Both the position numbers and the translations under genes were made by a program. This document shows positions 9,607-18,432 of a DNA stretch of 64,000 nucleotides, one piece after another. Under the pieces are notes generated by a model. The model was not told the origin of the DNA. It saw only the letters and a list, made by a program, of their open reading frames with translations, and did not search any database. Source of the stretch: CAVVDT01 sp963747005 (GTDB lineage Bacteria; Pseudomonadota; Alphaproteobacteria; Rhizobiales; Aestuariivirgaceae); NCBI GenBank assembly GCA_963747005.1, contig CAVVDT010000003.1:186001-250000 (forward strand), read 5' to 3'. Positions within the stretch are counted from its first letter, which is position 1. Every line of letters starts with the position of its first letter.

Positions 9607-11055
9607 TTGCCCGCCGCGCCCGCTGTCGTGTGGTTCCGCAACGACTTGCGGCTTGCCGACAATGCCGCCTTGCGCGCCGCCGCTGCCGGCGATCGGCCAC
9701 TGGTTGCACTTTATGTGTTGGACGATGGCGCACCGCCCGACAGGGCGCCGGGAGCTGCCAGCCGCTGGTGGCTGCTGCACAGTCTGAAGGCGTTGGAGGC
9801 CGACCTCGCCGGCCATGGCATCCGCCTCGTCCTGCGGCGCGGTCCGGCCGAGGACGCCGTGGCGGCGGTGATGGCGCAAGCAGGGGCCGGGACGCTGCAT
9901 TTTTCGCGCAGCTACTCACCATGGGGTGCGGCCCTGGAAGGCCGGGTGAAGGCTGCCGTGGAGACCCTCGGCGCTACCTGTCACCGCTATCGCGGCCATT
10001 TGCTGTTCGAGCCAGAGGAGGTGAAAACCGGAGCCGGCGCGCCGTTCAAAGTGTTCACACCCTTTGCCCGCGCCTGCCGCCTGCGCGGTGTCGCGCGGAT
10101 GGTCGTTTCGCGCCCGGAGCGGTTGACAGCCGCCGATCGGCAAGTCGCTGGAGACAGCCTTGCCGACTGGCCCCTCTATGATGGCCGGCCGGACTGGGCC
10201 GGAGGCTTCTATGACGCCTGGTCGCCGGGCGAGGAAGGGGCGGGAGGCCGGCTTCGGCGCTTCGTCCGCGAGGCCTTGAGGGATTATGCCGATGGCCGCG
10301 ACCGTCCCGACCGATCGGTGACTTCAGGGCTGTCGCCGCATCTGCATTTTGGCGAGGTGAGCCCCTTGCAGGTCTGGCATGCCGTCACCGCGGCCATGGC
10401 CGAAGCAGGCGGCCGTCTCGACAAGGGTGGTGAAAAATTCCTCACCGAACTGCTGTGGCGGGAGTTCTCCTATCATCTCCTCGCCCAGGTCCCGGCGCTG
10501 CATGCGGCACCCTTGCGGCCGGAATTCGCCCGTCTGCCGTGGCGCGAGGATGCGGCAAGCCTTGCCGCCTGGCAACGCGGCCTCACCGGCATTCCCATCG
10601 TCGATGCCGGCATGCGCGAACTGTGGCAGACCGGCACCATGCACAACCGCGTGCGGATGATCGCTGCATCGTTCCTCACCAAGAACCTGCTGATCGACTG
10701 GCGCGAGGGTGAGCGCTGGTTCTGGGACAACCTGGTCGACGCCGATGCCGCCAGCAATCCCGCCGGATGGCAATGGGTGGCGGGATGCGGTGCCGATGCG
10801 GCGCCCTGGTTCCGCATCTTCAACCCCGTCCTGCAGGGAGAAAGATTCGATCCCGAAGGCCGCTATGTGCGGCACTTCGTGCCGCAATTGGCCAAGGTTC
10901 CCGCACGTTTCGTCCACCGGCCATGGGAGGCGCCGGCCGAGGTGCTGGTGGCCGCCGGCGTCGGCCTCGGTGCCACCTATCCCCGTCCCCTGGTCGATCT
11001 TGCCGCCTCGCGCCGCCGCGCCCTTTCAGCCTATGGGGTCATCAACGAGGCCTGA
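9607..11055 (+). CDS. phrB: Deoxyribodipyrimidine photolyase / cryptochrome family protein
   Basis: Predicted flavoprotein of about 482 residues that uses blue light to reverse cyclobutane pyrimidine dimers. The N-terminal Rossmann domain (VVWFRNDLRLADN, antenna chromophore) is followed by the helical FAD domain with WREFSYHLL, GIPIVDAGMRELWQTGTMHNR and the conserved Trp-containing stretch WFWDNLVDADAASNPAGWQW. This looks like the class I photolyase/CRY group with intact FAD-binding residues. The start is uncertain: TTG at 9607 gives the best N-terminus, and a GTG lies a few codons in. It begins 26 bases after the ABC ATPase and ends 3 bases from the convergent LysR gene. CPD photolyase versus cryptochrome cannot be separated here. 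Confidence 0.9.
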   Translation: MPAAPAVVWFRNDLRLADNAALRAAAAGDRPLVALYVLDDGAPPDRAPGAASRWWLLHSLKALEADLAGHGIRLVLRRGPAEDAVAAVMAQAGAGTLHFSRSYSPWGAALEGRVKAAVETLGATCHRYRGHLLFEPEEVKTGAGAPFKVFTPFARACRLRGVARMVVSRPERLTAADRQVAGDSLADWPLYDGRPDWAGGFYDAWSPGEEGAGGRLRRFVREALRDYADGRDRPDRSVTSGLSPHLHFGEVSPLQVWHAVTAAMAEAGGRLDKGGEKFLTELLWREFSYHLLAQVPALHAAPLRPEFARLPWREDAASLAAWQRGLTGIPIVDAGMRELWQTGTMHNRVRMIAASFLTKNLLIDWREGERWFWDNLVDADAASNPAGWQWVAGCGADAAPWFRIFNPVLQGERFDPEGRYVRHFVPQLAKVPARFVHRPWEAPAEVLVAAGVGLGATYPRPLVDLAASRRRALSAYGVINEA

Positions 11056-11058
11056 GCT

Positions 11059-11952
11059 TCAACCGAACGGGCGACGGGCGAATTCGGCCGCAAGATAAGC
11101 CACGAAGGCCCGCGCCGCACTGGCTGGTCGGCGCCCCACAGGTTCAAGGGCATAGAGCCCGAGCGGGGCCGGCTCGAACCCTTCCAGTACGCGGGCAAGC
11201 CGCCCTTCGGCCAGGGCATCGGCGATCACGTAGAGCGGCAACAGGGCGATGCCAAGTCCGGCGATCGCCGCCTCGCGCACCGCCTCCGGCCCGTTTGATC
11301 GCAGCGCCGGGGCGATGGCAAAACTCTCCGCGCCCCCGGCGCCACGCAGCGACCATCGCGGCTCGCTGTCATCGCCGCCGCAATGGAGCAGGCGATGACT
11401 TCCGAGATCGGCCGGCACCTGCGGCCTGCCGTGGGCGCTCAGATAGGCCGGGGCGGCGGCAAGCGTCTGGTTCAGGGGAGCGAGCCGTCTGGCCGCGCCC
11501 TCATTGACGCCGCCGCGGACGGCGAGCAGCACATCATAGCCCGTCTCCTCGGCATCGACGAAACGCTCTTCCAGCCGCAGCGACAGGCGCAAGCGTGGAT
11601 GGTGTGCCATGAAGTTTGCCGCAAGGCCGCCCAGAATCTGACGCCCAAGGGCCGCCGGGGCCGTCACGCGCAACAGCCCGGTGACACCGTCAGCAGCCGG
11701 TTGTGCCGCCTGATCGGCAGCGCCCACATCGACGAGGATGGCGCGGGCGCGTTCCACATAGTCGCGTCCCTGGGGTGTGAGGCTGAAGGTCCGGGTGCGC
11801 CGGGTCACAAGCTGGATGCCCAATTGCGCCTCGAGTGCCGCCACCTGGCGCGAGATCTGGGCGCGCGACAGGCCAAGTGTCCGTCCGCCCGCGGCAAAGC
11901 CGCCCCCGTCGGCGGCATTTACCAATGCTCGCATGGCCATAAGCCGGTTCAT
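11059..11952 (-). CDS. LysR-family transcriptional regulator
   Basis: A 297-residue DNA-binding regulator. The N-terminal winged helix-turn-helix (MNRLMAMRALVNAADGGGF, then LGLSRAQISRQVAALEAQLG) and the following linker are typical. The C-terminal periplasmic-binding-like domain would hold the co-inducer. It is convergent with the photolyase and divergent from the SDR gene at 12149, the classic layout in which a LysR protein controls its neighbour. ATG 11952 is preferred over the GTG one codon upstream. The inducer is unknown. Confidence 0.92.
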   Translation of the reverse strand: MNRLMAMRALVNAADGGGFAAGGRTLGLSRAQISRQVAALEAQLGIQLVTRRTRTFSLTPQGRDYVERARAILVDVGAADQAAQPAADGVTGLLRVTAPAALGRQILGGLAANFMAHHPRLRLSLRLEERFVDAEETGYDVLLAVRGGVNEGAARRLAPLNQTLAAAPAYLSAHGRPQVPADLGSHRLLHCGGDDSEPRWSLRGAGGAESFAIAPALRSNGPEAVREAAIAGLGIALLPLYVIADALAEGRLARVLEGFEPAPLGLYALEPVGRRPASAARAFVAYLAAEFARRPFG

Positions 11953-11959
11953 CACTCTC

Positions 11960-12030
11960 TATTGTAGCATGAAACACAACAAAAACGACAAATTGATAAT
12001 TATTGATTCATAAACTGCAAAGTAAGCAAT
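11960..12030. promoter_or_regulatory. AT-rich divergent promoter region between LysR and SDR genes
   Basis: This patch is much more AT-rich than its surroundings and contains two direct ATTGAT repeats (11992-11997 and 12002-12007) 10 bp apart. It sits just upstream of the LysR start, where autoregulatory LysR sites commonly lie. Assignment as the LysR binding region is by position and composition only. Confidence 0.4.
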
Positions 12031-12148
12031 GCTGGCTTCAGCACGCATATGAACGATGTCCCCCGCGCCGGCATGAAAGAATGGTGACAGATGCGCCGGA
12101 CCTCAGTATCAAGGCTCGACACCTGACAGCGGCGCGAGGAACCACTCC

Positions 12149-12895
12149 ATGAATGCCATCGATCTCAAGGGCGGCACTGCCATCGTGACCGGTGGTGCCC
12201 AGGGCATCGGGCTTGCCGTGGCACAGCGCCTGAAGGCCTCCGGCGCCCGGCTGGCGCTCCTGGATCGCGACGAGGGGCTTGCCCGTTCAGCCGCCGCCGC
12301 GCTGGGCACGGGGGCCATCGGCCTTGCCGGCGATGTACGCGACGAGGCAGCGGTCACCGCCGCTGTGGCCGCCACGGCGAAGGCTCTGGGGCCGGTGACG
12401 ATCCTCGTCAACAGCGCCGGTATCGCCGGCCGCAACGCGACGGTGGACGACTACCCGCTCCCCGACTGGAAGGATGTCATCGACATCAACCTGACCGGCA
12501 CCTTCATCGTCAACAAGGCGGTGGTGCCGATGATGAAGGCCGCTGGCTATGGCCGCATCGTCAACATCGCCTCCATCGCCGGCAAGGAAGGCAACCCCAA
12601 CGCCGCCGCCTATTCCGCCTCCAAGGCCGGCGTCATCGCGCTGACCAAGTCGCTGGGCAAGGAACTGGCCGGCCTCGACATTGCCGTCAACTGCATCACT
12701 CCGGCGGCGGCACGCACCCGCATTTTCGACCAGATGACCGAGGAACACATCGCCTACATGCTGTCGAAGATCCCGCGCAGCCGCTTCGTCGAGGTGGACG
12801 AGATCGCCGCCATGGTGGCGTGGCTGGTATCGAAGGAGAATTCCTTCACCACCGGCGCCGTGTTCGACCTCTCGGGCGGACGTGCCACTTATTGA
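12149..12895 (+). CDS. Short-chain dehydrogenase/reductase (SDR) family oxidoreductase
   Basis: A 248-residue NAD(P)-dependent classical SDR. The cofactor motif is TGGAQGIG, the NSAG motif is at LVNSAGIAG, and the catalytic set is Ser in IASIAG, YSASK (Tyr/Lys) and upstream Asn. The C-terminus ends DLSGGRATY, seen in sugar-acid and secondary-alcohol dehydrogenases of this family. Many relatives are labelled FabG, but the isolated position with a divergent LysR gene argues for a catabolic role. It could be a sugar-acid dehydrogenase or an amino-alcohol dehydrogenase for the microcompartment 6 kb away; neither can be shown here. Confidence 0.88.
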   Translation: MNAIDLKGGTAIVTGGAQGIGLAVAQRLKASGARLALLDRDEGLARSAAAALGTGAIGLAGDVRDEAAVTAAVAATAKALGPVTILVNSAGIAGRNATVDDYPLPDWKDVIDINLTGTFIVNKAVVPMMKAAGYGRIVNIASIAGKEGNPNAAAYSASKAGVIALTKSLGKELAGLDIAVNCITPAAARTRIFDQMTEEHIAYMLSKIPRSRFVEVDEIAAMVAWLVSKENSFTTGAVFDLSGGRATY

Positions 12896-12911
12896 GGGCT
12901 GTGGGACGAGG

Positions 12912-13835
12912 ATGACGAAGCCGGCGCTGGGATTTGTCGGAGCCTGCCACGAAAGGGCTGCCGAACGGCGTGGCGATGCCGCCTGGATCGCCGAACGACT
13001 GGCCGATGAGGCGAGCCGCGTCGCCGATTTCCACGGCGACCGTCCGGCCATTGCCGTGGATGACCCCCAAGGTGCATCAATTGCCTGGAGCCGGGGAGGC
13101 GAAGTTGCGGCCCACGTGGAGGGTGTGCCGGTCGTCTTTCTCGGCCTGCACGCGGACGGCAGTGCGCTGTTTGCCCGTCTCCTGAGCGAGACGGCGGAGA
13201 ACTCGCCCGGTGCCGGCGATGCCAAGCTCATCGATCTGCGTAGTCTCGCCATGCAGGGCCTCCTGCCGGCCGGCGAACTGGGCCTCATCGCGCAAGCCCG
13301 CACCTTGCTCGCCTGGCACCAGCGGCATCGCTTCTGTGCCAATTGCGGGGCGGCAACCGAGGGTGTCGATGGCGGTTACCGGCGCCATTGCGCTTCATGC
13401 GGTCTCGACCATTTCCCCCGCACCGATCCTGTCGCCATCATCGTGGTCAAGGGCGGCGGGCGGCTGCTGCTGGGGCGCCAGAAGCAATTCGCCCCTGGCG
13501 TCTATTCGGCCCTCGCCGGCTTCATGGAGCCGGGCGAGACCATCGAGGACTGCGCCCGCCGCGAGGTGCATGAGGAAGCAGGCATCCGCGTCGGCCGCAT
13601 CACCTATCACTCAAGCCAGCCCTGGCCGTTTCCCGCCAATCTGATGATCGGCCTGATCGGCGAGGCCGAGAGCACCGAAATCGTCATCGACCTGACCGAA
13701 CTGGAAGACGTGCGCTGGTTCTCCGATGACGAGGCGCGGATGATGCTGGCCGACACCCATCCGCAAGGCCTGAAGGTGCCGACACCCATGGCGATTGCCC
13801 ATCACCTCATGCGCGCCGCGCTCGGCGTGGACTAG
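12912..13835 (+). CDS. nudC: NAD(+)/NADH pyrophosphatase
   Basis: A 307-residue Nudix hydrolase that cleaves NAD(H) to NMN(H) and AMP and, in studied homologues, removes NAD caps from RNA. It shows the complete NudC layout: a variable N-terminal domain, a zinc ribbon (CANCG then CASCG around residues 140-160), the Nudix box running from GFMEPGE to REVHEEAGI, and the downstream SQPWPFP motif that is diagnostic for NudC. ATG 12912 lies 14 bases after the SDR stop. The 3' end overlaps the convergent membrane-protein gene by four bases. Confidence 0.95.
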   Translation: MTKPALGFVGACHERAAERRGDAAWIAERLADEASRVADFHGDRPAIAVDDPQGASIAWSRGGEVAAHVEGVPVVFLGLHADGSALFARLLSETAENSPGAGDAKLIDLRSLAMQGLLPAGELGLIAQARTLLAWHQRHRFCANCGAATEGVDGGYRRHCASCGLDHFPRTDPVAIIVVKGGGRLLLGRQKQFAPGVYSALAGFMEPGETIEDCARREVHEEAGIRVGRITYHSSQPWPFPANLMIGLIGEAESTEIVIDLTELEDVRWFSDDEARMMLADTHPQGLKVPTPMAIAHHLMRAALGVD

Positions 13836-15610
13836 TTGTCTACCCGGTAGGCGTAAAGCGGGCCGGCCGCGGTGGAGGGGGCCTCGGTGAGCCATGTGGG
13901 CGGATGGCCGTCCTTCAGGGCCTGCCAGAGGCTCGCCGAAAGGTCGTTCTTGCTGACGTCGCCCGGCTTGTACTTGGCGCAGAAGACGATCCATTTCACG
14001 CTATTGTCGCGGGCAAGCTTGTGGGCCTCATCAGGAGGTGAGGCGAAAATGCCGTGCGAGATGAGGATGCCGCGCGACAGGCGGTGAAAGGGAGCCGCCA
14101 GGACCTCATGCGGGGTCAGCGCCAGGAGATGGGCGCCGAGATTGATGGGGGCGGCGATCAGTCCTTCCGTCAGGGCGGCAATCGGCTTGAAGCTGGCGCT
14201 GGCAAGGCAGGCATCGTCGCGCGAGGCGCGCTCCGCCTGCGGCGCGGCCGGCTTCACCGCATTGGCGGCGATGACCGCCAGCAAGGTGAGCACAAGCGGC
14301 GAGCACAGCACCACGGGAACCGCCTTCTGCCACGGGCGCGCCGCCGCCGGCAGTCTTTCCCAAAGCCCCACCACGCCGGCTGCCGCGAGCGGTATGGCGA
14401 ACCATGCCGCATACGAGTAGGTGCGGATCATGTCCCACATGAGGGCTACACCGACCGCCACCGCCGCCATCATGATGATGATGGCGAGGCGATCGCGAAC
14501 GCGGGTGAACATGAGGCCGCCGAGGACAAGGGCCGCCAGCGGGAACGCCAGAGCGCCGAGACTTGCCGCGGCATTCTGGGCCATCGATGCCGGAAGCGAG
14601 TGGGCCTCGCCGACCAGATTGAGCCAGATCGGCCGGATCGCCGGATCGACGAGGGCGAAGGGGCCGGCAAGGCAGGCCGGCTCGATCGCGGCAAAGAAGA
14701 TCGCAGCGGCGATACCGGCAAGGGCACCGGCAACGAGGCGGCGCGCCGCCGTGCGCCCCAGGGCGTCGATGCGGCTGGCGAGCCACAAGCCGCCACCGCC
14801 CAGCGCCGCCGCACCGGCGGTGTTGATGGCGATCTGATCGCACATTGGCGAGAACCACTGGCTCGGCGGCAGGCTGACGGCAAGTGCTGTCAGCGACGAC
14901 ACAGCCAGCCAGCCGCCGAACCGGCCGGCCCGCTGCCAGGCGTTGCCTTCGAAGACAGCGGGCAGCGCAAAGGCCGCGGCCACCAGTATGGCAAACGGCA
15001 GGGCTTCGAGGCCGATGGCCATGATCGCGCCACACAGGATGCCGCCCGCCGCGGGGGCAAACCGGTGATCCTGCCAGACGGCGGCCGTCAGGGCCATCAC
15101 CGACAGGGCGATCTGCACGTTGTGATGGTCGATGCGTCCCGCCACGAACTGCACCTGAGCCGCAATTGCCACCGCCGAAAAGCCCAGCGCCACCCAGGCG
15201 GCCTGGCGCCCATAAAGCCTGACGGCGATGAAGACCACCCCGGCCATGCACGGCAGCAACCATAAGAGCGGCCACACCAGCCGCATGATCCATTCCGCCG
15301 ACGTGGGCGAAGTGAACAGCCGTGCCGTCAGGAAAACCACGGCGAGGCCCGCATCGATCAGCCGCGACCAATGCGAGACGTAGCCCTCGGGTGGCTGCAG
15401 GCGGTCGATGTGCATGTCGTACCAGCCCTTGCCGGCGAGAAAGTCGCGCACCTCGACCAGACGCATGGCGTCATCGCTATCGCCGAGCCGCACGTGGAGA
15501 AGTGAAGCCTCGCCGGCGATATGAAACGCGCACACCGCCAGCCAGGCCAGGAGAATCCACGGCCACAGGCGTCCGGCGCCATCGCTCGATGAAGCTGAAG
15601 TGACTGGCAT
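13832..15610 (-). CDS. Polytopic GT-C-type membrane protein (STT3/oligosaccharyltransferase-like)
   Basis: A 592-residue inner-membrane protein with roughly ten or more hydrophobic helices and a soluble C-terminal domain of about 120 residues. Helix 1 (LWPWILLAWLAVCAFHIAG) is followed by a periplasmic loop with the acidic motif GDSDDAMRL, reminiscent of the first DxD-type motif in STT3/PglB. After helices 3-4 comes GRIDHHN, resembling the DHH-containing loop of archaeal and bacterial oligosaccharyltransferases. These features suggest a lipid-linked-sugar glycosyltransferase. The acceptor could be a lipid, a glycan or a protein. It is divergent from gtrA and the UGM-like gene, which also point to cell-surface glycan work. 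Confidence 0.72.
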   Translation of the reverse strand: MPVTSASSSDGAGRLWPWILLAWLAVCAFHIAGEASLLHVRLGDSDDAMRLVEVRDFLAGKGWYDMHIDRLQPPEGYVSHWSRLIDAGLAVVFLTARLFTSPTSAEWIMRLVWPLLWLLPCMAGVVFIAVRLYGRQAAWVALGFSAVAIAAQVQFVAGRIDHHNVQIALSVMALTAAVWQDHRFAPAAGGILCGAIMAIGLEALPFAILVAAAFALPAVFEGNAWQRAGRFGGWLAVSSLTALAVSLPPSQWFSPMCDQIAINTAGAAALGGGGLWLASRIDALGRTAARRLVAGALAGIAAAIFFAAIEPACLAGPFALVDPAIRPIWLNLVGEAHSLPASMAQNAAASLGALAFPLAALVLGGLMFTRVRDRLAIIIMMAAVAVGVALMWDMIRTYSYAAWFAIPLAAAGVVGLWERLPAAARPWQKAVPVVLCSPLVLTLLAVIAANAVKPAAPQAERASRDDACLASASFKPIAALTEGLIAAPINLGAHLLALTPHEVLAAPFHRLSRGILISHGIFASPPDEAHKLARDNSVKWIVFCAKYKPGDVSKNDLSASLWQALKDGHPPTWLTEAPSTAAGPLYAYRVDN

Positions 15611-15803
15611 GCGGCATCTTCCTCCAGCGCCGCACTATCTTCGCCATTGGTTCAAGGCCGATTAACGCAGGCGCGAAACCACCCGAAGCCTTTGCCCGGG
15701 GTCCCGACCCTAACCCTATCTTTACGGTCTGGGTGCGAGAGTGCGGCTGCGCCGGCGATCGCGGACGGCGCGTCAGTGTGTAGGCTTTATACGGAGTATC
15801 ATC

Positions 15804-16274
15804 TTGCACCAGCAGGCCGGACTTGCAGGCAGCCAGCGCGCCCGTCTCAATGAACTGTTCATGGCAGCACCGGCACCCTTGCGCTTCCTCAGCGTCGGGG
15901 CCATCGGTCTTTCCGTCGACATGGGCGCGTTCACTGTCATGGCGCTCATGGGCCTGCATCCGCTGATCGCCCGCGCCCTGTCGCTCAGCCTCGCCACCTT
16001 TGTTACCTGGCGCCTCAACCGCGCCGTCACCTTTGCCGAGAGCGGCCGGCGGCCGCATGCCGAAGCGGTTCGCTACGCCACCGTGACGGTCATCGCGCAA
16101 GGCTTCAGCTATCTGACCTTCGCCGCCCTCGTGATGACGGTTCTGGCGCATCTGCCGCAGGCCGCCATCCTCATCGGCGCCGGGCTCGCCGCGGTCGTTT
16201 CCTACAACGGCCACAGGGTCTTTTCCTTTGCCGCGGCCCATTCATCCGCATTGCGCGACACCACCGAGTCCTGA
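15804..16274 (+). CDS. GtrA family membrane protein
   Basis: Small four-helix inner-membrane protein of the GtrA family, thought to help flip or handle undecaprenyl-phosphate-linked sugars. The conserved opening is FLSVGAIGLSVDMGAF, followed by LSLATFVTWRLNRAVTF and ending SYNGHRVFSFA. The start is ambiguous: TTG 15804 has a GGAG ribosome site eight bases upstream; ATG 15861 gives a shorter protein that still contains the whole domain. The stop is 26 bases before the UGM-like gene, so the two are probably one operon. Confidence 0.85.
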   Translation: MHQQAGLAGSQRARLNELFMAAPAPLRFLSVGAIGLSVDMGAFTVMALMGLHPLIARALSLSLATFVTWRLNRAVTFAESGRRPHAEAVRYATVTVIAQGFSYLTFAALVMTVLAHLPQAAILIGAGLAAVVSYNGHRVFSFAAAHSSALRDTTES

Positions 16275-16300
16275 AATTGCCCAACCTGGGAGGGGGAGCC

Positions 16301-17818
16301 ATGTCCATGTCCGTCGACAGCGACGTTTTCATCATCGGGGCCGGTCCGGCCGGCCTGACGGCGGCCTATTGCCTGACCAAGGAAGACCCCTCGGTGACGG
16401 TCATCGAGATGGATCCCCATTATGTGGGCGGCATTTCGCGCACCGTCGCCTACAAGGATTTCCGCTTCGACATCGGCGGCCATCGCTTCTTTTCCAAGTC
16501 GAAGGAGGTGGTCGACCTGTGGCACGAGATCCTGCCCGACGATTTCATCGAGCGCCCGCGCCTGTCGCGCATCTATTACGGCGGCAACTACTATTCCTAC
16601 CCGCTGAAGGCCTTCGAGGCGCTGACCAACCTGGGCCTCTTGCAGAGCGCGGCGTGCATGTTGTCCTATGCTTATGCGCGCATGCGCCCGGTTCCCGATC
16701 CCAGGACATTTCATCAATGGGTGCGCAACCAGTTCGGTGAGCGCCTGTTTTCCATCTTCTTCAAGACCTACACCGAAAAGGTGTGGGGCATGTCGTGCGA
16801 CGAGATTTCCGCCGACTGGGCGGCCCAGCGCATCAAGGGGCTGGATCTGGCCTCGACCATCATGCATGCGTTGAAGCGCTCGCTCAAACCCAAGGGCGGG
16901 GTGGCAAGGAGCGCCGACGGCGAGGTCATCAAGACCCTGATCGAGAGCTTTCAGTATCCCCGCCTTGGCCCCGGCATGATGTGGGACGCCGCCGCCCGCA
17001 AGGTTCAGGAGCGCGGCGGGCGCATTCTCATGGGCGAGAAGCTCGTACGCCTTGCCCACGACAGCGACCGCGACCGCTGGACCATCGAGACGGTGACGGC
17101 TGAGGGCGAGGCGAAGACCCATACGGCCCGCCATGTGATCTCCTCGGCGCCGGTGCGCGAACTGGTGGAAAAGATCGCCCCGACGCCGATCTCGCTCCTG
17201 CACGCGCGCGATCTCAGATACCGCGACTTCCTCACCGTGGCGCTGATCGTCAAGAAGCCGGACCTCTTCCCCGACAACTGGATCTATATCCACGACCCGT
17301 CGGTGAAGGTCGGGCGGGTACAGAATTTTCGCTCGTGGTCGCCGGAACTGGTACCCGATCCGAGCCTGAGCTGCCTCGGTCTGGAATATTTCTGCTTCGA
17401 GGGCGATGGCCTGTGGACTTCGAGCGATGCCGATCTTCGGGCGCTGGCGACGCAGGAGATCGCCAAGATCGGCCTGTGCGCGCCCGAGGACATCCTCGAT
17501 GCCACGGTGGTGCGCCAGCCCAAGGCCTATCCGGTCTATGACGAGGCCTACAAAGAGAACATGCGCAATATCCGCCTCGATCTGGAGATGCATTACCCAA
17601 CCCTGCATCTCGTCGGGCGCAACGGCATGCACAAATACAACAACCAGGATCACGCCATGATGACCGCCATGCTGACCGCCAAGAACATCCTGGCGGGCGA
17701 GCGGCTCTACGACATCTGGGATGTCAACGAGGACGCCGAATATCACGAGGCGGGAACCTCCGGCGCCCGCGAAGCGCTGAAAAGCGAGCGCCAGGTGCCC
17801 AAGCGCGTCGCGGCGTAA
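16301..17818 (+). CDS. UDP-galactopyranose mutase-like FAD/NAD(P)-binding oxidoreductase
   Basis: A 505-residue flavoprotein. The N-terminal dinucleotide fold is VFIIGAGPAGLTAAY; it continues with GGISRTV and DIGGHRFFSKS, characteristic of UDP-galactopyranose mutase and related amine-oxidase-fold enzymes. It is longer than classical Glf (about 370-390 residues), so it belongs to an extended relative. An activated-sugar isomerase or redox role in surface glycan synthesis is inferred from the adjacent gtrA and GT-C genes. ATG 16301 is chosen because GGGAGGGGGAG directly precedes it; a TTG 24 bases upstream is less likely. Confidence 0.82.
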   Translation: MSMSVDSDVFIIGAGPAGLTAAYCLTKEDPSVTVIEMDPHYVGGISRTVAYKDFRFDIGGHRFFSKSKEVVDLWHEILPDDFIERPRLSRIYYGGNYYSYPLKAFEALTNLGLLQSAACMLSYAYARMRPVPDPRTFHQWVRNQFGERLFSIFFKTYTEKVWGMSCDEISADWAAQRIKGLDLASTIMHALKRSLKPKGGVARSADGEVIKTLIESFQYPRLGPGMMWDAAARKVQERGGRILMGEKLVRLAHDSDRDRWTIETVTAEGEAKTHTARHVISSAPVRELVEKIAPTPISLLHARDLRYRDFLTVALIVKKPDLFPDNWIYIHDPSVKVGRVQNFRSWSPELVPDPSLSCLGLEYFCFEGDGLWTSSDADLRALATQEIAKIGLCAPEDILDATVVRQPKAYPVYDEAYKENMRNIRLDLEMHYPTLHLVGRNGMHKYNNQDHAMMTAMLTAKNILAGERLYDIWDVNEDAEYHEAGTSGAREALKSERQVPKRVAA

Positions 17819-17884
17819 AGCGGCTTGCGTTTAGGCACGGCTTCTCGTCTCCGCTGGGCGTTTCGGCCGCGAAGGTCCCGGGGG

Positions 17885-18222
17885 GTTGGGAAAAGCGCCG
17901 GTCGAGCGCTTGACTGTTGTAGAGGGTGCGCTTGCCGGCGCTTTCCCCGTGGCCTTGTGGACGGGCGGCTGGAGTTTTTAACACATGAATTGCTCGCCTG
18001 ACGGGCATGCCGGATAACGGCTATTGCAGGCCGGCCGGCACCAGTTCACCGTCAGGGTCACTGCCCTTCACGCGCGTCCGGACCGTAGTATCCGGACCCC
18101 TGAGCCAGGACACACCCGCACCCCGGTTCAGCGTTGTCCGTCACAACGCGGAACGGAGAGCCACACTTGCCTCCCCGTGACCGGACGGCTCGCGAGCCAC
18201 GCCCCGGGAGTGGGAGACAGGT
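17885..18222 (-). ncRNA. Candidate SOS-controlled leftward transcript with no clear protein product
   Basis: Transcription from the consensus promoter at 18229-18257 would run left through about 330 bases of gene-free DNA to a hairpin at 17893-17911. No long reading frame with a convincing ribosome site starts after the predicted +1. A GTG preceded by GGGGAGG gives at most a 12-codon peptide. The segment is rich in potential stems, for example around 18073-18097. It could be a regulatory RNA or encode a very small SOS protein. This is a prediction from promoter and terminator only. Confidence 0.3.
17893..17911 (-). terminator. Hairpin terminator for leftward transcription
   Basis: Read on the minus strand, AAGCGC and GCGCTT form a 6-bp stem around a 7-base loop, followed by TTCCC. 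The preceding plus-strand A run orients it for leftward transcripts, but it could also trim read-through from the UGM-like gene. Confidence 0.45.
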
Positions 18223-18223
18223 G

Positions 18224-18257
18224 GAACGAATATAGAACAATTTAGTCCGCTTGTCAA
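18224..18257 (-). promoter_or_regulatory. Consensus sigma-70 promoter overlapped by a LexA (SOS) box, facing left
   Basis: On the minus strand there is TTGACA (18257-18252), a 17-bp spacer and TATATT (18234-18229). Overlapping the -10 is GTTC-TATATTC-GTTC (18238-18224), an exact match to the alphaproteobacterial LexA consensus GTTC-N7-GTTC. An operator covering the -10 is the standard layout for LexA repression. No recognisable gene begins downstream in that direction before the UGM-like gene ends at 17818. Confidence 0.65.
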
Positions 18258-18302
18258 GACTTGATTGCCATATTTTGCAATTTATTCCCCATTCCTCTTC
18301 AT

Positions 18303-18405
18303 CGTCATGCCGGTACTCGATACCGGCATCCATTCCGCCATGGCCGCAACGGATGGCGAGGCCAGGCGGAATAGACCCCCGTGGTCAAGCCACGGGGTGA
18401 CGGGG
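18303..18405. repeat. Dispersed intergenic palindromic repeat, copy A
   Basis: It begins CGTCATGCCGG, continues with an arm ending CCGGCATCCA, then about 40 variable bases, then GGAATAGACC and an arm ending CACGGGGTGACGGGG. The two ends are each short palindromes and together form an imperfect long-range inverted repeat. Related copies lie at 30449, 52097 and 59584. Confidence 0.75.
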
Positions 18406-18432
18406 GTGGGGGCGGAGTGCGTGGCCTCCGGG

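Noticed and set aside
8081..9922. A 613-codon leftward frame over the ABC ATPase
   Set aside because: The opposite strand encodes unmistakable ATPase motifs; the leftward translation is His/Asp-rich shadow sequence.
12149..12895. SDR gene as the missing amino-alcohol dehydrogenase of the BMC locus
   Set aside because: It is 6 kb away, has its own LysR-controlled setting and no shared operator sites, so the link could not be supported.
16202..17746. A 514-codon leftward frame over the UGM-like gene
   Set aside because: It is a shadow of a gene with a clear FAD motif and ribosome-binding site on the plus strand.
17724..18008. A 94-codon leftward frame downstream of the LexA-box promoter
   Set aside because: It overlaps the end of the UGM-like gene, has a basic, low-information composition typical of shadow frames and no clear ribosome site.
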